Below, in pieces: positions 1 to 8,551 of a stretch of DNA of 64,000 nt. This DNA is from Acidobacteriota bacterium. Lineage in GTDB: Bacteria > Acidobacteriota > Blastocatellia > Pyrinomonadales > Pyrinomonadaceae. The position numbers were made by a program, and so were the translations under genes. A model generated the notes under the pieces. It had not been told where the DNA came from and made no database searches. It was given only the letters and a program-made list of their open reading frames with translations. Where the stretch lies: NCBI GenBank assembly GCA_023389035.1, contig JAEWFC010000030.1:1-64000 (forward strand), read 5' to 3'. Within the stretch, counting starts at the first letter, position 1. Every line of letters starts with the position of its first letter.

Positions 1-296
1 CGGCTACATTCACCGGGTCGCTACGCGACCGAAGAGCGATCGGCCGCGGATATCATCGCGATGCACGAGACGGGATTTACAGGGCATTTCACGTCGCATA
101 GCGACGCCTCATTGTAGCCGTGGGTGACAACCCACGGTAGGCACGGACGATGTTCGCGTCGCGTAGCGACGATTGAGGATTGTGCTTGGGATGAACCGTC
201 GCTGACGCGACGGCGGACGTATTTGCGCCTCGTCCGTGGGTGATAACCCTTGTTAGGCACGGACGATGTTCGCGTCGCGTAGCGACGACTCACATG
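1..296. repeat. REP-like hairpin cluster, left of the RAYT gene
   Basis: Two palindromic motifs alternate here. Motif A is CGTCGC-N3/4-GCGACG, seen at 16-30 (as GGTCGC/GCGACC), 92-106, 157-171, 197-212 and 273-287; the loop varies (TAC, ATA, GTA, TGAC) while the stem is kept. Motif B is CCGTGGGT-N4-ACCCACGG, complete at 118-137 and truncated at about 234-249. The complete B copy is preceded directly by GTAG (114-117). No gene is convincing in this stretch; the open frames over it only translate the repeats. Confidence 0.85.
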
Positions 297-749
297 CTAA
301 CCAAAAAGATACCTTTCGTCGTAATCGAGCCCGTGTTTTCGGAGCATGGCGACATACTCTTCTTCAAATGACAACCTCGTGTGATGTACGCGCTGGGTCC
401 TTATATAATCCGCGACCTCGGTGAGGCCGGAGCGCGATACGGAAAACACGCCGTAACCGTCCTGCCAACCGAAATGGGCCATTCCGGGAAACTCGCGGCG
501 GATGCCGTATGACGAATCGCCCTTCAACGCCTTGGCGATCTCGCTTGGCGTTTTGGTCGTCGGCGAGCTAACCAGCGAGTGAACATGCGTCTCGATCCCT
601 CCGATCTGTATCGGTGTGATGCCATGACGTTTCGCAACGCCCGCGATGTATCCCCAAATCCGTGCTTCAATTTCCGGTCGGATCAGCGGCTCGCGATTCT
701 TCGTACTGAAAACAAAATGTAGGTATATCTGTGAGAATGTGTTGGCCAT
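297..749 (-). CDS. REP-associated tyrosine transposase (RAYT, Y1/IS200-like)
   Basis: A 150-residue single-domain Y1 transposase of the IS200/IS605 TnpA superfamily, which nicks and joins single-stranded DNA at hairpins. The HUH metal motif is H55-V-H57 and the likely nucleophile is Y115 in the segment EVADYIRTQR. The length is normal for a compact RAYT. No tnpB follows, and both sides are packed with palindromic repeats, which is the arrangement of domesticated RAYT/REP pairs rather than of a full insertion sequence. The frame is intact from ATG to TAG, so it may be active. The alternative is an IS200 transposase still moving as a unit; the multiplicity of short hairpins outside any single end pair argues for RAYT. 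Confidence 0.88.
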   Translation of the reverse strand: MANTFSQIYLHFVFSTKNREPLIRPEIEARIWGYIAGVAKRHGITPIQIGGIETHVHSLVSSPTTKTPSEIAKALKGDSSYGIRREFPGMAHFGWQDGYGVFSVSRSGLTEVADYIRTQRVHHTRLSFEEEYVAMLRKHGLDYDERYLFG

Positions 750-779
750 ACTTGAGGGCGAGGCGAAGGCAACATTTTA

Positions 780-1140
780 CGCACCTTTCCCACGGGTTGT
801 CACCCACGGCTACATTGACGGCGTCGCTACGCGACGAAAGCAAATTTGCATCGACGACGCGGTTTGTCACCTCGACCGCGTGGAATCGTCGCTAACGCGA
901 CGTGAACGCGTTTGCCTAGTTCCGTGGGTTATCACCCACGGCTACAATGAGGCGTCGCTACGCGACGTGAATCGGCGTTCCGACATTCCGTGGGTTGTCC
1001 CCGTTCCGTGGGTTGTCACCCACGTCTACATTGACGGCGTCGCTACGCGACGAGATCGGCGTTCCGACATTCCGTGGGTTATCACCCGTTCCGTGGGTTG
1101 TCACCCACGGCTACATTGACGGCGTCGCTACGCGACCGAG
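780..1140. repeat. REP-like hairpin array, right of the RAYT gene
   Basis: A composite unit of about 47 nt recurs: motif B (CCGTGGGTTNTCACCCACGG), then CTACATTGACGG or CTACAATGAGG, then motif A (CGTCGCTACGCGACG). Copies of A lie at 822-836, 887-902, 953-967, 1038-1052 and 1123-1136; copies of B at about 789-809, 922-941, 1006-1024 and 1091-1110, with a broken one at 988. Here the units lie in the opposite sense to the copy at 114-137, so that GTAG reads on the minus strand. The rest of 750-1263 holds only the mdh leader, with the ribosome site AGGAAGG just before 1264. Confidence 0.85.
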
Positions 1141-1263
1141 GCGAGGTTGATGAATCGGCGTGAGCGAGAGGATGTTTCGGGCGGGTTTTTGCCGTTCTTG
1201 GCGGGGTGTGAGAAAATGTGGCTTTTCAATTAACACTAATATTTTCAACAGGAAGGTTTAAGA

Positions 1264-2196
1264 ATGGCTGGAAGACATAAGATCACTGTGGTCGGTGCCG
1301 GGAATGTGGGTGCGACGGCTGCGCATTGGATCGCGAGCAAGGAGCTGGCGGACGTGGTTTTGGTGGACATCGTCGAGGGCACGCCGCAGGGCAAGTCGCT
1401 GGACCTGGCTCAGGCGGCGCCGATCGACGGGTTTGACGTTAAGCTCGTGGGTGCGAATTCGTACGAGGAAACGGCCGGTTCAGACGTGGTGATCATCACG
1501 GCCGGCCTGCCGCGAAAGCCCGGTATGAGCCGCGACGATCTGCTGAAGACGAATTCGGACATCGTCGGGCAGGTGACCGAGCATGTCGCGAAGTATTCGC
1601 CCGAGGCGTTTATCATCGTCGTCTCGAATCCGCTGGATGCGATGACGCAGGTGGCGTTTCGGCGTTCGGGATTCCCGAAGAACCGCGTGATGGGCATGGC
1701 GGGCGTGCTGGATTCGGCACGCATGCGGTGCTTCCTGGCTGAGGCACTGAACGTCTCGGTCGAGAACGTGACGGCGTTCGTGCTGGGCGGCCACGGCGAC
1801 ACGATGGTTCCGCTGCCGCGATATTCGACTTGCGCCGGCATACCGGTGACCGAGCTGCTGGACAAGGCCACGCTCGACGCGATCATCGACCGCACCGCGA
1901 ACGGCGGCGCCGAGATAGTCGGGCTGCTGAAGACGGGTTCGGCGTACTACGCGCCAAGCTTGGGAGCGGTGGAAATGGCCGAGGCGATCCTGAAGGACAA
2001 GAAAAAGATCCTGCCGTGCGCGGTATTCCTCCAGGGCGAATACGGCATCAGCAATCTGTTTGTCGGCGTGCCGGTCAAGCTCGGCAAGAACGGAGTCGAA
2101 CAGATAATCGAGATCTCGCTCACCAGCGACGAACGCGCCGCACTGCAAAAGAGCGCCGCTGCTGTGCAGGAACTGGTCGATATTCTGGAGATCTGA
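1264..2196 (+). CDS. mdh: Malate dehydrogenase
   Basis: NAD-dependent malate dehydrogenase interconverts malate and oxaloacetate in the TCA cycle (cytoplasm). The 310-residue length fits the LDH-like MDH group. The Rossmann loop is GAGNVG (residues 11-16). The substrate loop carries R84 and R90 (GLPRKPGMSR), where an Arg at the specificity position favours malate over lactate; D150/R153 and the catalytic H177 (GGHGDT) are in place. The start is fixed by AGGAAGG about 8 nt upstream of ATG. It is monocistronic: REP repeats lie upstream and a strong terminator follows. Its partner TCA enzyme succinate dehydrogenase is encoded 5.5 kb away. Confidence 0.96.
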   Translation: MAGRHKITVVGAGNVGATAAHWIASKELADVVLVDIVEGTPQGKSLDLAQAAPIDGFDVKLVGANSYEETAGSDVVIITAGLPRKPGMSRDDLLKTNSDIVGQVTEHVAKYSPEAFIIVVSNPLDAMTQVAFRRSGFPKNRVMGMAGVLDSARMRCFLAEALNVSVENVTAFVLGGHGDTMVPLPRYSTCAGIPVTELLDKATLDAIIDRTANGGAEIVGLLKTGSAYYAPSLGAVEMAEAILKDKKKILPCAVFLQGEYGISNLFVGVPVKLGKNGVEQIIEISLTSDERAALQKSAAAVQELVDILEI

Positions 2197-2228
2197 TCTG
2201 TCGGTCATGAGTTTGGTTAAATTAAAGG

Positions 2229-2256
2229 GGGAACTGCTGACGCGGTTCCCTTTTTT
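2229..2256 (+). terminator. Rho-independent terminator of mdh
   Basis: Stem GGGAAC (2229-2234) pairs with GTTCCC (2245-2250) and is followed by six T, 33 nt after the mdh stop codon. Confidence 0.85.
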
Positions 2257-2356
2257 CATTCATTCTGACCGAATCGGTCAATCAGCCTGACAGAAGTCGC
2301 GGTCAGCATCCCGCCCGGAAATCCCCTAACCCCTTTATTTTCAACGTTACATAGAT

Positions 2357-2372
2357 TGGCACATCGCTTGTA
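2357..2372 (+). promoter_or_regulatory. Candidate sigma-54 (-24/-12) promoter of the S8 peptidase
   Basis: TGGCAC (2357-2362), five bases, then TTGTA (2368-2372). The GG and G(C/T) are 12 bp apart as the RpoN consensus TGGCACN5TTGCW requires; the only mismatch is T for C in the -12 element. A start near 2383 would give a 5' leader of about 44 nt before the ribosome site AAAGGAG and ATG 2427. The 2197-2426 gap otherwise holds only the mdh terminator. Confidence 0.62.
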
Positions 2373-2426
2373 ATAGAGTGATCGCCGGCGAATGCCCGGC
2401 ATGCTCTTCCACAAAGGAGCAATACG

Positions 2427-4925
2427 ATGAACACGATGATGTCGCTAAATAATATGTTTTCCCCCAAGAAATTGACGAGCCTGGTGCTGCTGTTGGCACT
2501 GACCGTTACTAACTTTACGGCGGTCGCCGCGATCGGTAACGACAATGCCGTTATCGCCACGACCGACCTGACGAAGCTTAGCCGCGAAGGCAAGATCCGC
2601 GAGGTCGCGAGCATGGACGCACAGGTCACGGGCCTGAGCCGTGCTCTGCTGGCCGACGACGGACGCCACCCGCTGGTCGTCGATGCCAAAGGCGAGGCCG
2701 CGGAAATGCTGGTCGAGCACCTTGCACTCGCGATCGCGAACGGCTCGGCAGATCAGGCACTTGCGAACCGTAAGATCGTAAAGATCGAAACGACCGCGAT
2801 CTTTTCGCGAGCGAGCTCGGAGAAGGCAGCTCTCGAAACGATAAACGCCGCGTTTGAAGCGGAAAAGAGCGACTCGACGGTATTTTTCATCGATGGCATC
2901 GCCGAGCTGTTTGCTTCGGACGCAGCCGCCTCAATGCTCGCGACGCGTCTTGCCGATCCGGCCGTTAAGGTCATCGGCGGCGCAGGTTCGCAGTCATACG
3001 CGACCCGCATCGCCGCAAACCCGGTGATCTCAAAATTATTTAACGCAATATCCGCTGCCGATAAGGACACGGCGGCAAATTCGGATCCCGGCAGCGGCCA
3101 GGACAGCGATTCGGACGGATTTCGAGGCGACAATGTGTCCCCCGATCTGCGTGAAATGATCGCCCGGGATCCGGCAGGCTCTACACGTGTCGATGTGATC
3201 GTTCAGGCGAAGGACGCCGACAACGCCGCACTTCGCGAGATGCTTCGCAACGGCACTGCACGTGCTGCGAACCGCATCGGACAGTCACAGACGCTGGTCG
3301 TCAATCTTCCGCTTTCAGCCGTCTCGGCTCTTTCGGCAAGCGGACTCATCAACTACATCTCGCCCGATCGCGAAATGCTCTCGAGCGGCCACGTTGAAAC
3401 GACGACAGGCACCGCTCTCGCACGCCAGATGGCCGGCACGGGCACGTCGCTCGACGGTTCAGGGATCGGCGTCGCGATCGTTGATTCAGGTATTTTTGCG
3501 GGACACTCAGGCTTTAGAAATGCTGACGGCACCAGCCGTATTCGTGCGAGCGTTGACTTTACGGGTTCGGGTTCGGGCGACGGTTACGGCCACGGAACGC
3601 ACGTGGCGGGCCTCGCGGTCGGCAGCTCAGCAAAGAACAACGGCGCGTATCGCGGCATCGCTCCCGGCGCGAACATCATCAGCGTTAAAGTTTTGAACAA
3701 CACCGGCATCGGGCAGACCTCATGGTTGCTGAACGGGCTTGACTGGATCCTGGCGAACCGTGCCGCTCACAACATCCGCGTTGTGAATCTCAGCCTCGGA
3801 ACGCTCGCACGCGACAGCTACACGAACGATCCGCTTTGCCGCAAGGTCAAAGAATTGACCGAGGCCGGCATCGTCGTGATCGCAGCAGCCGGCAACCTCG
3901 GCCGCGGATCGAACAACGGCAAGTATTACGGAATGATCCACTCGCCCGGCAATAGCCCGCACGCGATCACCGTTGGTGCGACCAATTCATTCGGGACCGA
4001 CACACGTGCTGACGACGTCGTTACGACGTACAGCTCGCGCGGCCCGACACGCAGCTACTACACGACCTGGTACGGAACGAAGGTTTACGACAACGTCGTG
4101 AAACCGGACCTAGTCGCTCCGGGTAATTCGATAATCTCCCACGCTTCGCCCTCGAGCCGCATCGCGAGCGAAAACACGCAGCTGATGCTGCCGCTCGCCG
4201 CGAACGAAACCGACGCCGATTCAGTGATGTATCAGAGCGGTTCGTCGATGTCGGCACCGATGGTGGCCGGAGCTGCAGCTCTCTTGCTGCAGGCGAATCC
4301 GAAATTGACGCCGGGAATGGTTCGGGCACTGCTGCAGTACACGGCACAGCCGATCGCAGGCGCCGATATGTTTGAGCAGGGTGCGGGACAGGTGAACGTC
4401 GAGGGTGCGGTCCGACTGACGGAAACACTTCGTACCGACGTCGACTTCAATAGCCTTGCGAAAGGCACGCTTACTGTTTCGACAGGCTGGGTGATGCCTA
4501 CGCCGTCGACCTCGATCGCAGGCCATTCGTTCCCATGGGCGCAGATCCTGCTCGCAAACCACACATATATGTCAGGCCAGAGCCTGATCACGAAGTTCCA
4601 GCCGATCTACCGCCGAACGAGCACGGCAAACGATGCGGTCGTCCGGCAGTGGGGCAGCTTCACTTTCAACAGCAATGTCACGTCAGGACTATCGTTACAT
4701 CTGGACCTTTCACTCAGTGACGGCGGGTCGCTCGGCTCAGGACTGTTAAGGCTTGGGGCCGGAGTTCTGGTTGGCGACGGCGTTCTGATCGGTGACGGCG
4801 TTCTGATCGGTGACGGCGTTCTGATCGGCGACGGCGTTCTGATCGGCGACGGAGTTCTGATCGGCGATGGTGTGCTCATCGGTGACAGCGTTCTGTTCGG
4901 TGATCCGAGCTCGCAAATGCAGTAG
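2427..4925 (+). CDS. Secreted subtilisin-like serine peptidase (S8) with hexapeptide-repeat tail
   Basis: An 832-residue exported peptidase. A Sec signal peptide (hydrophobic core around residues 17-35, ending FTAVAA) is followed by a long N-terminal region of about 290 residues that may act as a propeptide. The catalytic triad is D353 (VDSG), H389 (GHGTH) and S607 (GSSMSAP). The last residues are eight perfect-length hexapeptides, GVLVGD, GVLIGD x6, SVLFGD, before a short PSSQMQ end. The start is fixed by AAAGGAG 8 nt before ATG. It stands alone, behind a likely sigma-54 promoter, with a 13-bp hairpin about 60 nt after the stop. It probably degrades extracellular protein for the opp importer encoded further on, but the substrate is unknown. 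Confidence 0.93.
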   Translation: MNTMMSLNNMFSPKKLTSLVLLLALTVTNFTAVAAIGNDNAVIATTDLTKLSREGKIREVASMDAQVTGLSRALLADDGRHPLVVDAKGEAAEMLVEHLALAIANGSADQALANRKIVKIETTAIFSRASSEKAALETINAAFEAEKSDSTVFFIDGIAELFASDAAASMLATRLADPAVKVIGGAGSQSYATRIAANPVISKLFNAISAADKDTAANSDPGSGQDSDSDGFRGDNVSPDLREMIARDPAGSTRVDVIVQAKDADNAALREMLRNGTARAANRIGQSQTLVVNLPLSAVSALSASGLINYISPDREMLSSGHVETTTGTALARQMAGTGTSLDGSGIGVAIVDSGIFAGHSGFRNADGTSRIRASVDFTGSGSGDGYGHGTHVAGLAVGSSAKNNGAYRGIAPGANIISVKVLNNTGIGQTSWLLNGLDWILANRAAHNIRVVNLSLGTLARDSYTNDPLCRKVKELTEAGIVVIAAAGNLGRGSNNGKYYGMIHSPGNSPHAITVGATNSFGTDTRADDVVTTYSSRGPTRSYYTTWYGTKVYDNVVKPDLVAPGNSIISHASPSSRIASENTQLMLPLAANETDADSVMYQSGSSMSAPMVAGAAALLLQANPKLTPGMVRALLQYTAQPIAGADMFEQGAGQVNVEGAVRLTETLRTDVDFNSLAKGTLTVSTGWVMPTPSTSIAGHSFPWAQILLANHTYMSGQSLITKFQPIYRRTSTANDAVVRQWGSFTFNSNVTSGLSLHLDLSLSDGGSLGSGLLRLGAGVLVGDGVLIGDGVLIGDGVLIGDGVLIGDGVLIGDGVLIGDSVLFGDPSSQMQ
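4761..4904 (+). repeat. Eight in-frame 18-nt tandem repeats in the S8 peptidase gene
   Basis: Exactly 144 nt, 8 units of 18 nt with core GGCGTTCTGATCGGNGAC. Inner units are nearly identical at the DNA level and the edge units have diverged at third positions and at the fourth codon (V, I, F), a pattern expected from unit expansion and contraction. Confidence 0.95.
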
Positions 4926-4986
4926 GGTCAGGTTCCTTGTACAACTGAATACGCATGTTTGATCGCCCAACTCCCCCGAGCGGTCT

Positions 4987-5020
4987 GGTCGCAAAGCTTT
5001 CGTATGGAAGCTTTGCGACC
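4987..5020. other. Strong 13-bp hairpin after the S8 gene
   Basis: GGTCGCAAAGCTT (4987-4999) and AAGCTTTGCGACC (5008-5020) pair perfectly around an 8-nt loop, extendable by a T-G pair. No T-run follows on either strand, so it is not a classical terminator. Further down, an imperfect inverted repeat joins GTAGA..GACGCGGG (5039-5053) to CCCGCGTC..TCTAC (5103-5118). Both lie in the 4926-5150 gap, which holds no gene. Confidence 0.75.
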
Positions 5021-5150
5021 GATTCGATTGAAAAAAGTGTAGACAGACGCGGGCGGCTCGTCCATAATAACTATCGCGGCTTTTTAAGCTGCATTCGTTA
5101 CTCCCGCGTCTTATCTACAGATCTGGCCTTACGGTTTCTCATCCGCCCCC

Positions 5151-7718
5151 ATGCGCGATCGATCAGGCTTTCGGTGTTTCCTCCAATCTATGTCAACCCG
5201 ATCGAGTGCCCTGCGTGTTGATCCCAAGCTGGCTACAGGATATATGGTCCTGATAATCAGCATGGGCGTTGCTGCGCTTGCGACGGCCCTTTATTTTCTG
5301 CCGGTCGCACGGCTCGACTTTAACTTCGTAGTGCTTGCGGTATGCACGCTCGCATTGGGCTCACGCATTCTGGTCAAGATCCCGCGGCTGAACTCGCACA
5401 TCGCCGTATCCGATACCTTTATCTTTCTCACATTGCTCCTATACGGCGGCGAGGCGGCCATCCTGCTGGCGGCCGCTGAGGCATATTCGACCGCTCACCG
5501 GTTCTGTAATAAGTGGTCAACCGTCGCTTTTAATTCGGCCACCATGGCGGTCGCAACTGCGAGCGTCGTGATCGCACTCGATGTTTTCGGCCTTCGCAGC
5601 GAAACGCAGGCGCACGTGCATACCGGGCATTATGGCGATTTCGTTCTGGCCGTCGCTCTAATCGCACTCGTACAGTTCTTCGTCAACACGCTGATCGCGG
5701 CCGGCTACGAGACGATGACCAAGTCGGCTCCTTTCGTCGAAACCTGGACCAGCAAATACATCTGGACGTTCTTTACTTACCTGACCGGTGCGATAGGTGC
5801 GGGTATCATCGCCTTTTTTGTTGCGATGGCCGGATTCGGCGTGGTGTTCATAGCCCTGCCAATAATTCTCCTTGTTTTTCTTGCTTACCGAATGTACCTG
5901 ACGAACGTCGAGATGTCGGTCACACAGGCTGAGCAGGCGGAGCGATACGCTCTCGACCTAAAGGCTCGCTCGGTCGCACTGCGTGAATCAGAAGAAAGAT
6001 TCCGAAGCGCGTTCAACTATGCTCCTATCGGCATCGCTCTCGTTGGGACCGACGGCCGCTGCTTGCGTGTAAACCACGCGATGTGCGGAATTCTCGGCTA
6101 TACCAATACCGAATTTCTCGACCTGGATTTTCACTCGCTTATCTTCCCTGACGACCTCACGGCGGCGATGCGGCAGATCGCGGTGATAGCCGAGGGCAAA
6201 CAGCCCAGCTGCCAGATCGAGCAAAGATTCGTTCACAAGGACGGCCATATCGTTTGGGCATCATGGAGCCTTTCCGCTGCCGGTGATTCAAACGACGGTT
6301 CGAACCTGATCTTTCAGCTGCAGGACATAACGGCTCGGAAATACGCCGAAGAAAAGCTGCAGCACGACGCGACGCACGACGCACTTACGGGCCTGCCGAA
6401 CCGAATGTACTTTATGCAGCGGCTTTCGGCAGCTCTCGAGAAAAAACGCAGCGAGCCGAAATATCACGTCAGCGTTCTGTTCATCGACCTCGATCGCTTC
6501 AAGTATGTTAACGACAGCTTGGGCCACCTTGTCGGTGACGAACTTCTGATCGCTATCTCCGAGAGGCTTCGCGAATCTATGCGTCCGCCGGACATCGTCG
6601 CACGTCTTGGCGGTGACGAATTCGTCATTCTCGTCGAAGGCCGTTATTACAATGAGAAAGTAACGAGCATCGCTGACCGTATTCAGAAACAGTTTCGACA
6701 GCCGTTCGACTTGAGCGGCCGCGAGGTTTACAGCTCGGCGAGTATCGGTATTCTGCACGCTTCGGAAAAGCACCTCACGTCAGAGGACATAATGCGCGAT
6801 GCCGACACGGCAATGTATCAGGCGAAGCACAGCGGCAAGGCGCGGCACGAAGTGTTTGACGAGTCGATGCGGACCGTTGTGAAAGAGACGCTGCAGCTTG
6901 AGACCGACCTGCGTAAAGCGATAGACAATGACGAGCTTGAGGTAGATTACCAGCCGATCTTTTCGCTGAGCACCGGCGAGATCTCCGGCGTAGAGGCTCT
7001 GGCTCGATGGAATCATCCGGAACTGGGCGAAGTCTCGCCGGGCCGTTTTGTCGCTCTTGCAGAAGAGATCGGATGGATCGACGCTCTCAGCGATCAGATA
7101 CTGCGACGCGTGATGGGCGAGGTCGCTCCGATCCTGCGTGAGGTCCCGATGGACCGAGATTTTCGCGTCGGGATAAATCTCTCAAGCCGGCAGTTCGCGA
7201 ACGAGGATCTCGTTTCACAGATCCGCTCGATCATTCACGAGACCAACTTTCCGCCGGACAACCTTAAGCTCGAGATCACGGAGTCAGTCATCTTTGAATA
7301 TCAGGACAAGGCGATAGAAATGCTGCACCAGCTGCGTGAGCTTGGGATCGGCATCGACATCGACGATTTCGGAACCGGCTATTCGAACCTAAGCTACTTG
7401 GCACGAATGCCGATCTCGACACTGAAGATCGACCGGTCGTTCGTAAGCCCGATCTCCGACGAGGACGCGAATGCGGAGATCGTAAGAACGATCATCTCGA
7501 TGGCGAGAAATCTTGGATTAGGCGTGATCGCCGAAGGCATCGAATCGCACGATCAGCTGGAGATGCTGATAGGGTTGGGCTGCGAATACGGCCAAGGCTA
7601 CCTGCTGTCGCGGCCGCTGTCTCGCGAAGGTATCCGGCGGTGCATGAAAGAAAACGCCCGCGTGACGATACCGCCGCGGACGTTTGAAGACATACCTCTA
7701 GTTACCGCACTGCAATAG
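5151..7718 (+). CDS. Membrane-bound GGDEF-EAL (c-di-GMP cyclase/phosphodiesterase) with PAS
   Basis: An 855-residue inner-membrane protein that should make and/or break c-di-GMP. Residues about 25-250 form several membrane helices (MASE-like sensor, family not recognised), followed by a short coiled linker, a PAS domain (about 280-400), a GGDEF domain with intact GGDEF at 487-491, and an EAL domain with E615-A-L intact and the downstream DDFGTGYSNL loop. Both active sites look complete, so the balance of activities cannot be read from sequence. The start is uncertain: ATG 5151 lacks a clear ribosome site and ATG 5190 is as good. It ends 3 nt from the convergent sdhB stop. Confidence 0.92.
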   Translation: MRDRSGFRCFLQSMSTRSSALRVDPKLATGYMVLIISMGVAALATALYFLPVARLDFNFVVLAVCTLALGSRILVKIPRLNSHIAVSDTFIFLTLLLYGGEAAILLAAAEAYSTAHRFCNKWSTVAFNSATMAVATASVVIALDVFGLRSETQAHVHTGHYGDFVLAVALIALVQFFVNTLIAAGYETMTKSAPFVETWTSKYIWTFFTYLTGAIGAGIIAFFVAMAGFGVVFIALPIILLVFLAYRMYLTNVEMSVTQAEQAERYALDLKARSVALRESEERFRSAFNYAPIGIALVGTDGRCLRVNHAMCGILGYTNTEFLDLDFHSLIFPDDLTAAMRQIAVIAEGKQPSCQIEQRFVHKDGHIVWASWSLSAAGDSNDGSNLIFQLQDITARKYAEEKLQHDATHDALTGLPNRMYFMQRLSAALEKKRSEPKYHVSVLFIDLDRFKYVNDSLGHLVGDELLIAISERLRESMRPPDIVARLGGDEFVILVEGRYYNEKVTSIADRIQKQFRQPFDLSGREVYSSASIGILHASEKHLTSEDIMRDADTAMYQAKHSGKARHEVFDESMRTVVKETLQLETDLRKAIDNDELEVDYQPIFSLSTGEISGVEALARWNHPELGEVSPGRFVALAEEIGWIDALSDQILRRVMGEVAPILREVPMDRDFRVGINLSSRQFANEDLVSQIRSIIHETNFPPDNLKLEITESVIFEYQDKAIEMLHQLRELGIGIDIDDFGTGYSNLSYLARMPISTLKIDRSFVSPISDEDANAEIVRTIISMARNLGLGVIAEGIESHDQLEMLIGLGCEYGQGYLLSRPLSREGIRRCMKENARVTIPPRTFEDIPLVTALQ

Positions 7719-7721
7719 TGC

Positions 7722-8525
7722 CTACTTTCTAAGCCAACCGAAAAGAGCATTAACGGTGATATCACGATTGGTCTCGTAGATCGCACGCGTCAGCGGGATC
7801 GACATCGGACAGACCTGAACACAGTTTTGCGCGTTGCCGCAATTCGTTATCCCGTCGTCGCCCATCAGCCCATTCAGCCGTTCGTCAATATCCATCTTGC
7901 CCGTCGGATGCATGTTGAAAAGCCTTGCCTGTGCGATCGCCTGCGGGCCGATGTAATTATCGTCACCGTACTGCGGGCACGCCTCGAGACAGCAGCCGCA
8001 GGTCATACACCGGGAATAGGCGTAGCGTTCCTGCGCGATCTCATTTGAGATCTGCGGGCCCGGGCCGAGGTTGTAACTTCCGTCCAGCTCGACCCATGCC
8101 TTTACCTGTTTTAGATGGTCGAACATTTTCGTCCGATCGACCTTGAGGTCGCGGACGTTCGGGAATTTCGACATCGGTTCGAGCGTGATAGTGTCGGTCC
8201 CGGATGCGAGCAGGAGATCATCAATAAGTGCGGAGCACGATTGCCGAACGCGTCCATCGATCACCATTGTGCAGATGCCGCAAACTTGCTCGAGGCAGCT
8301 CATGTCCCACACCGGCGGCGTGGTTGCCTTACCGTCAACGGTCACCGGATCTTTACGCACTTCCATCAGTGCGGAGATCACGTTCAGGTTTCGGCGGTAC
8401 GGCAGCTCAAAAGTTTCCCAGGTCGCGGCCGCGCCCTCGTTCTCTCGCCGCTGGATCTTCAGCTTGAATTTTGCGGGAGGCTTTTCAAGCCTTTTCTTCT
8501 CGATATGTCCGTTGCTTTCGCTCAT
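7722..8525 (-). CDS. sdhB: Succinate dehydrogenase iron-sulfur subunit
   Basis: The electron-transfer subunit of complex II, passing electrons from the flavin of SdhA to quinone. The N-terminal ferredoxin-like domain has C77, C82, C85 and C97 for the [2Fe-2S] cluster; the C-terminal half has CMTCGCCLEACP and NCVQVCP for the [4Fe-4S] and [3Fe-4S] clusters. About 267 residues is usual. It is the last gene of sdhC-sdhA-sdhB (26 nt after sdhA), the gene order of type-B enzymes as in Bacillus. Fumarate reductase activity cannot be excluded from sequence. Confidence 0.96.
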   Translation of the reverse strand: MSESNGHIEKKRLEKPPAKFKLKIQRRENEGAAATWETFELPYRRNLNVISALMEVRKDPVTVDGKATTPPVWDMSCLEQVCGICTMVIDGRVRQSCSALIDDLLLASGTDTITLEPMSKFPNVRDLKVDRTKMFDHLKQVKAWVELDGSYNLGPGPQISNEIAQERYAYSRCMTCGCCLEACPQYGDDNYIGPQAIAQARLFNMHPTGKMDIDERLNGLMGDDGITNCGNAQNCVQVCPMSIPLTRAIYETNRDITVNALFGWLRK

Positions 8526-8551
8526 GATCTGTTGATAACTTTATCGCGGGC

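Noticed and set aside
21..293. Open frame on the minus strand over the left repeats
   Set aside because: It only translates the hairpin repeats; the composition is Arg/Ser-rich without protein-like pattern.
646..1119. Open frame of 157 codons on the plus strand
   Set aside because: It runs from inside the transposase gene through the repeat array, and repeats like PWVVTHGYID come from the hairpins.
1..1140. CRISPR array
   Set aside because: Units are unevenly spaced, occur in both orientations and are interrupted by a transposase gene; no uniform spacers and no cas genes.
1480..2259. 259-codon frame opposite mdh
   Set aside because: It lies fully antisense to a well-supported enzyme, and its Arg/His-rich translation is typical of a shadow frame in GC-rich DNA.
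4987..5118. c-di-GMP (GEMM) riboswitch before the GGDEF-EAL gene
   Set aside because: GCAAAGC occurs, but the two-helix layout and the conserved joining bases of GEMM riboswitches are not found.
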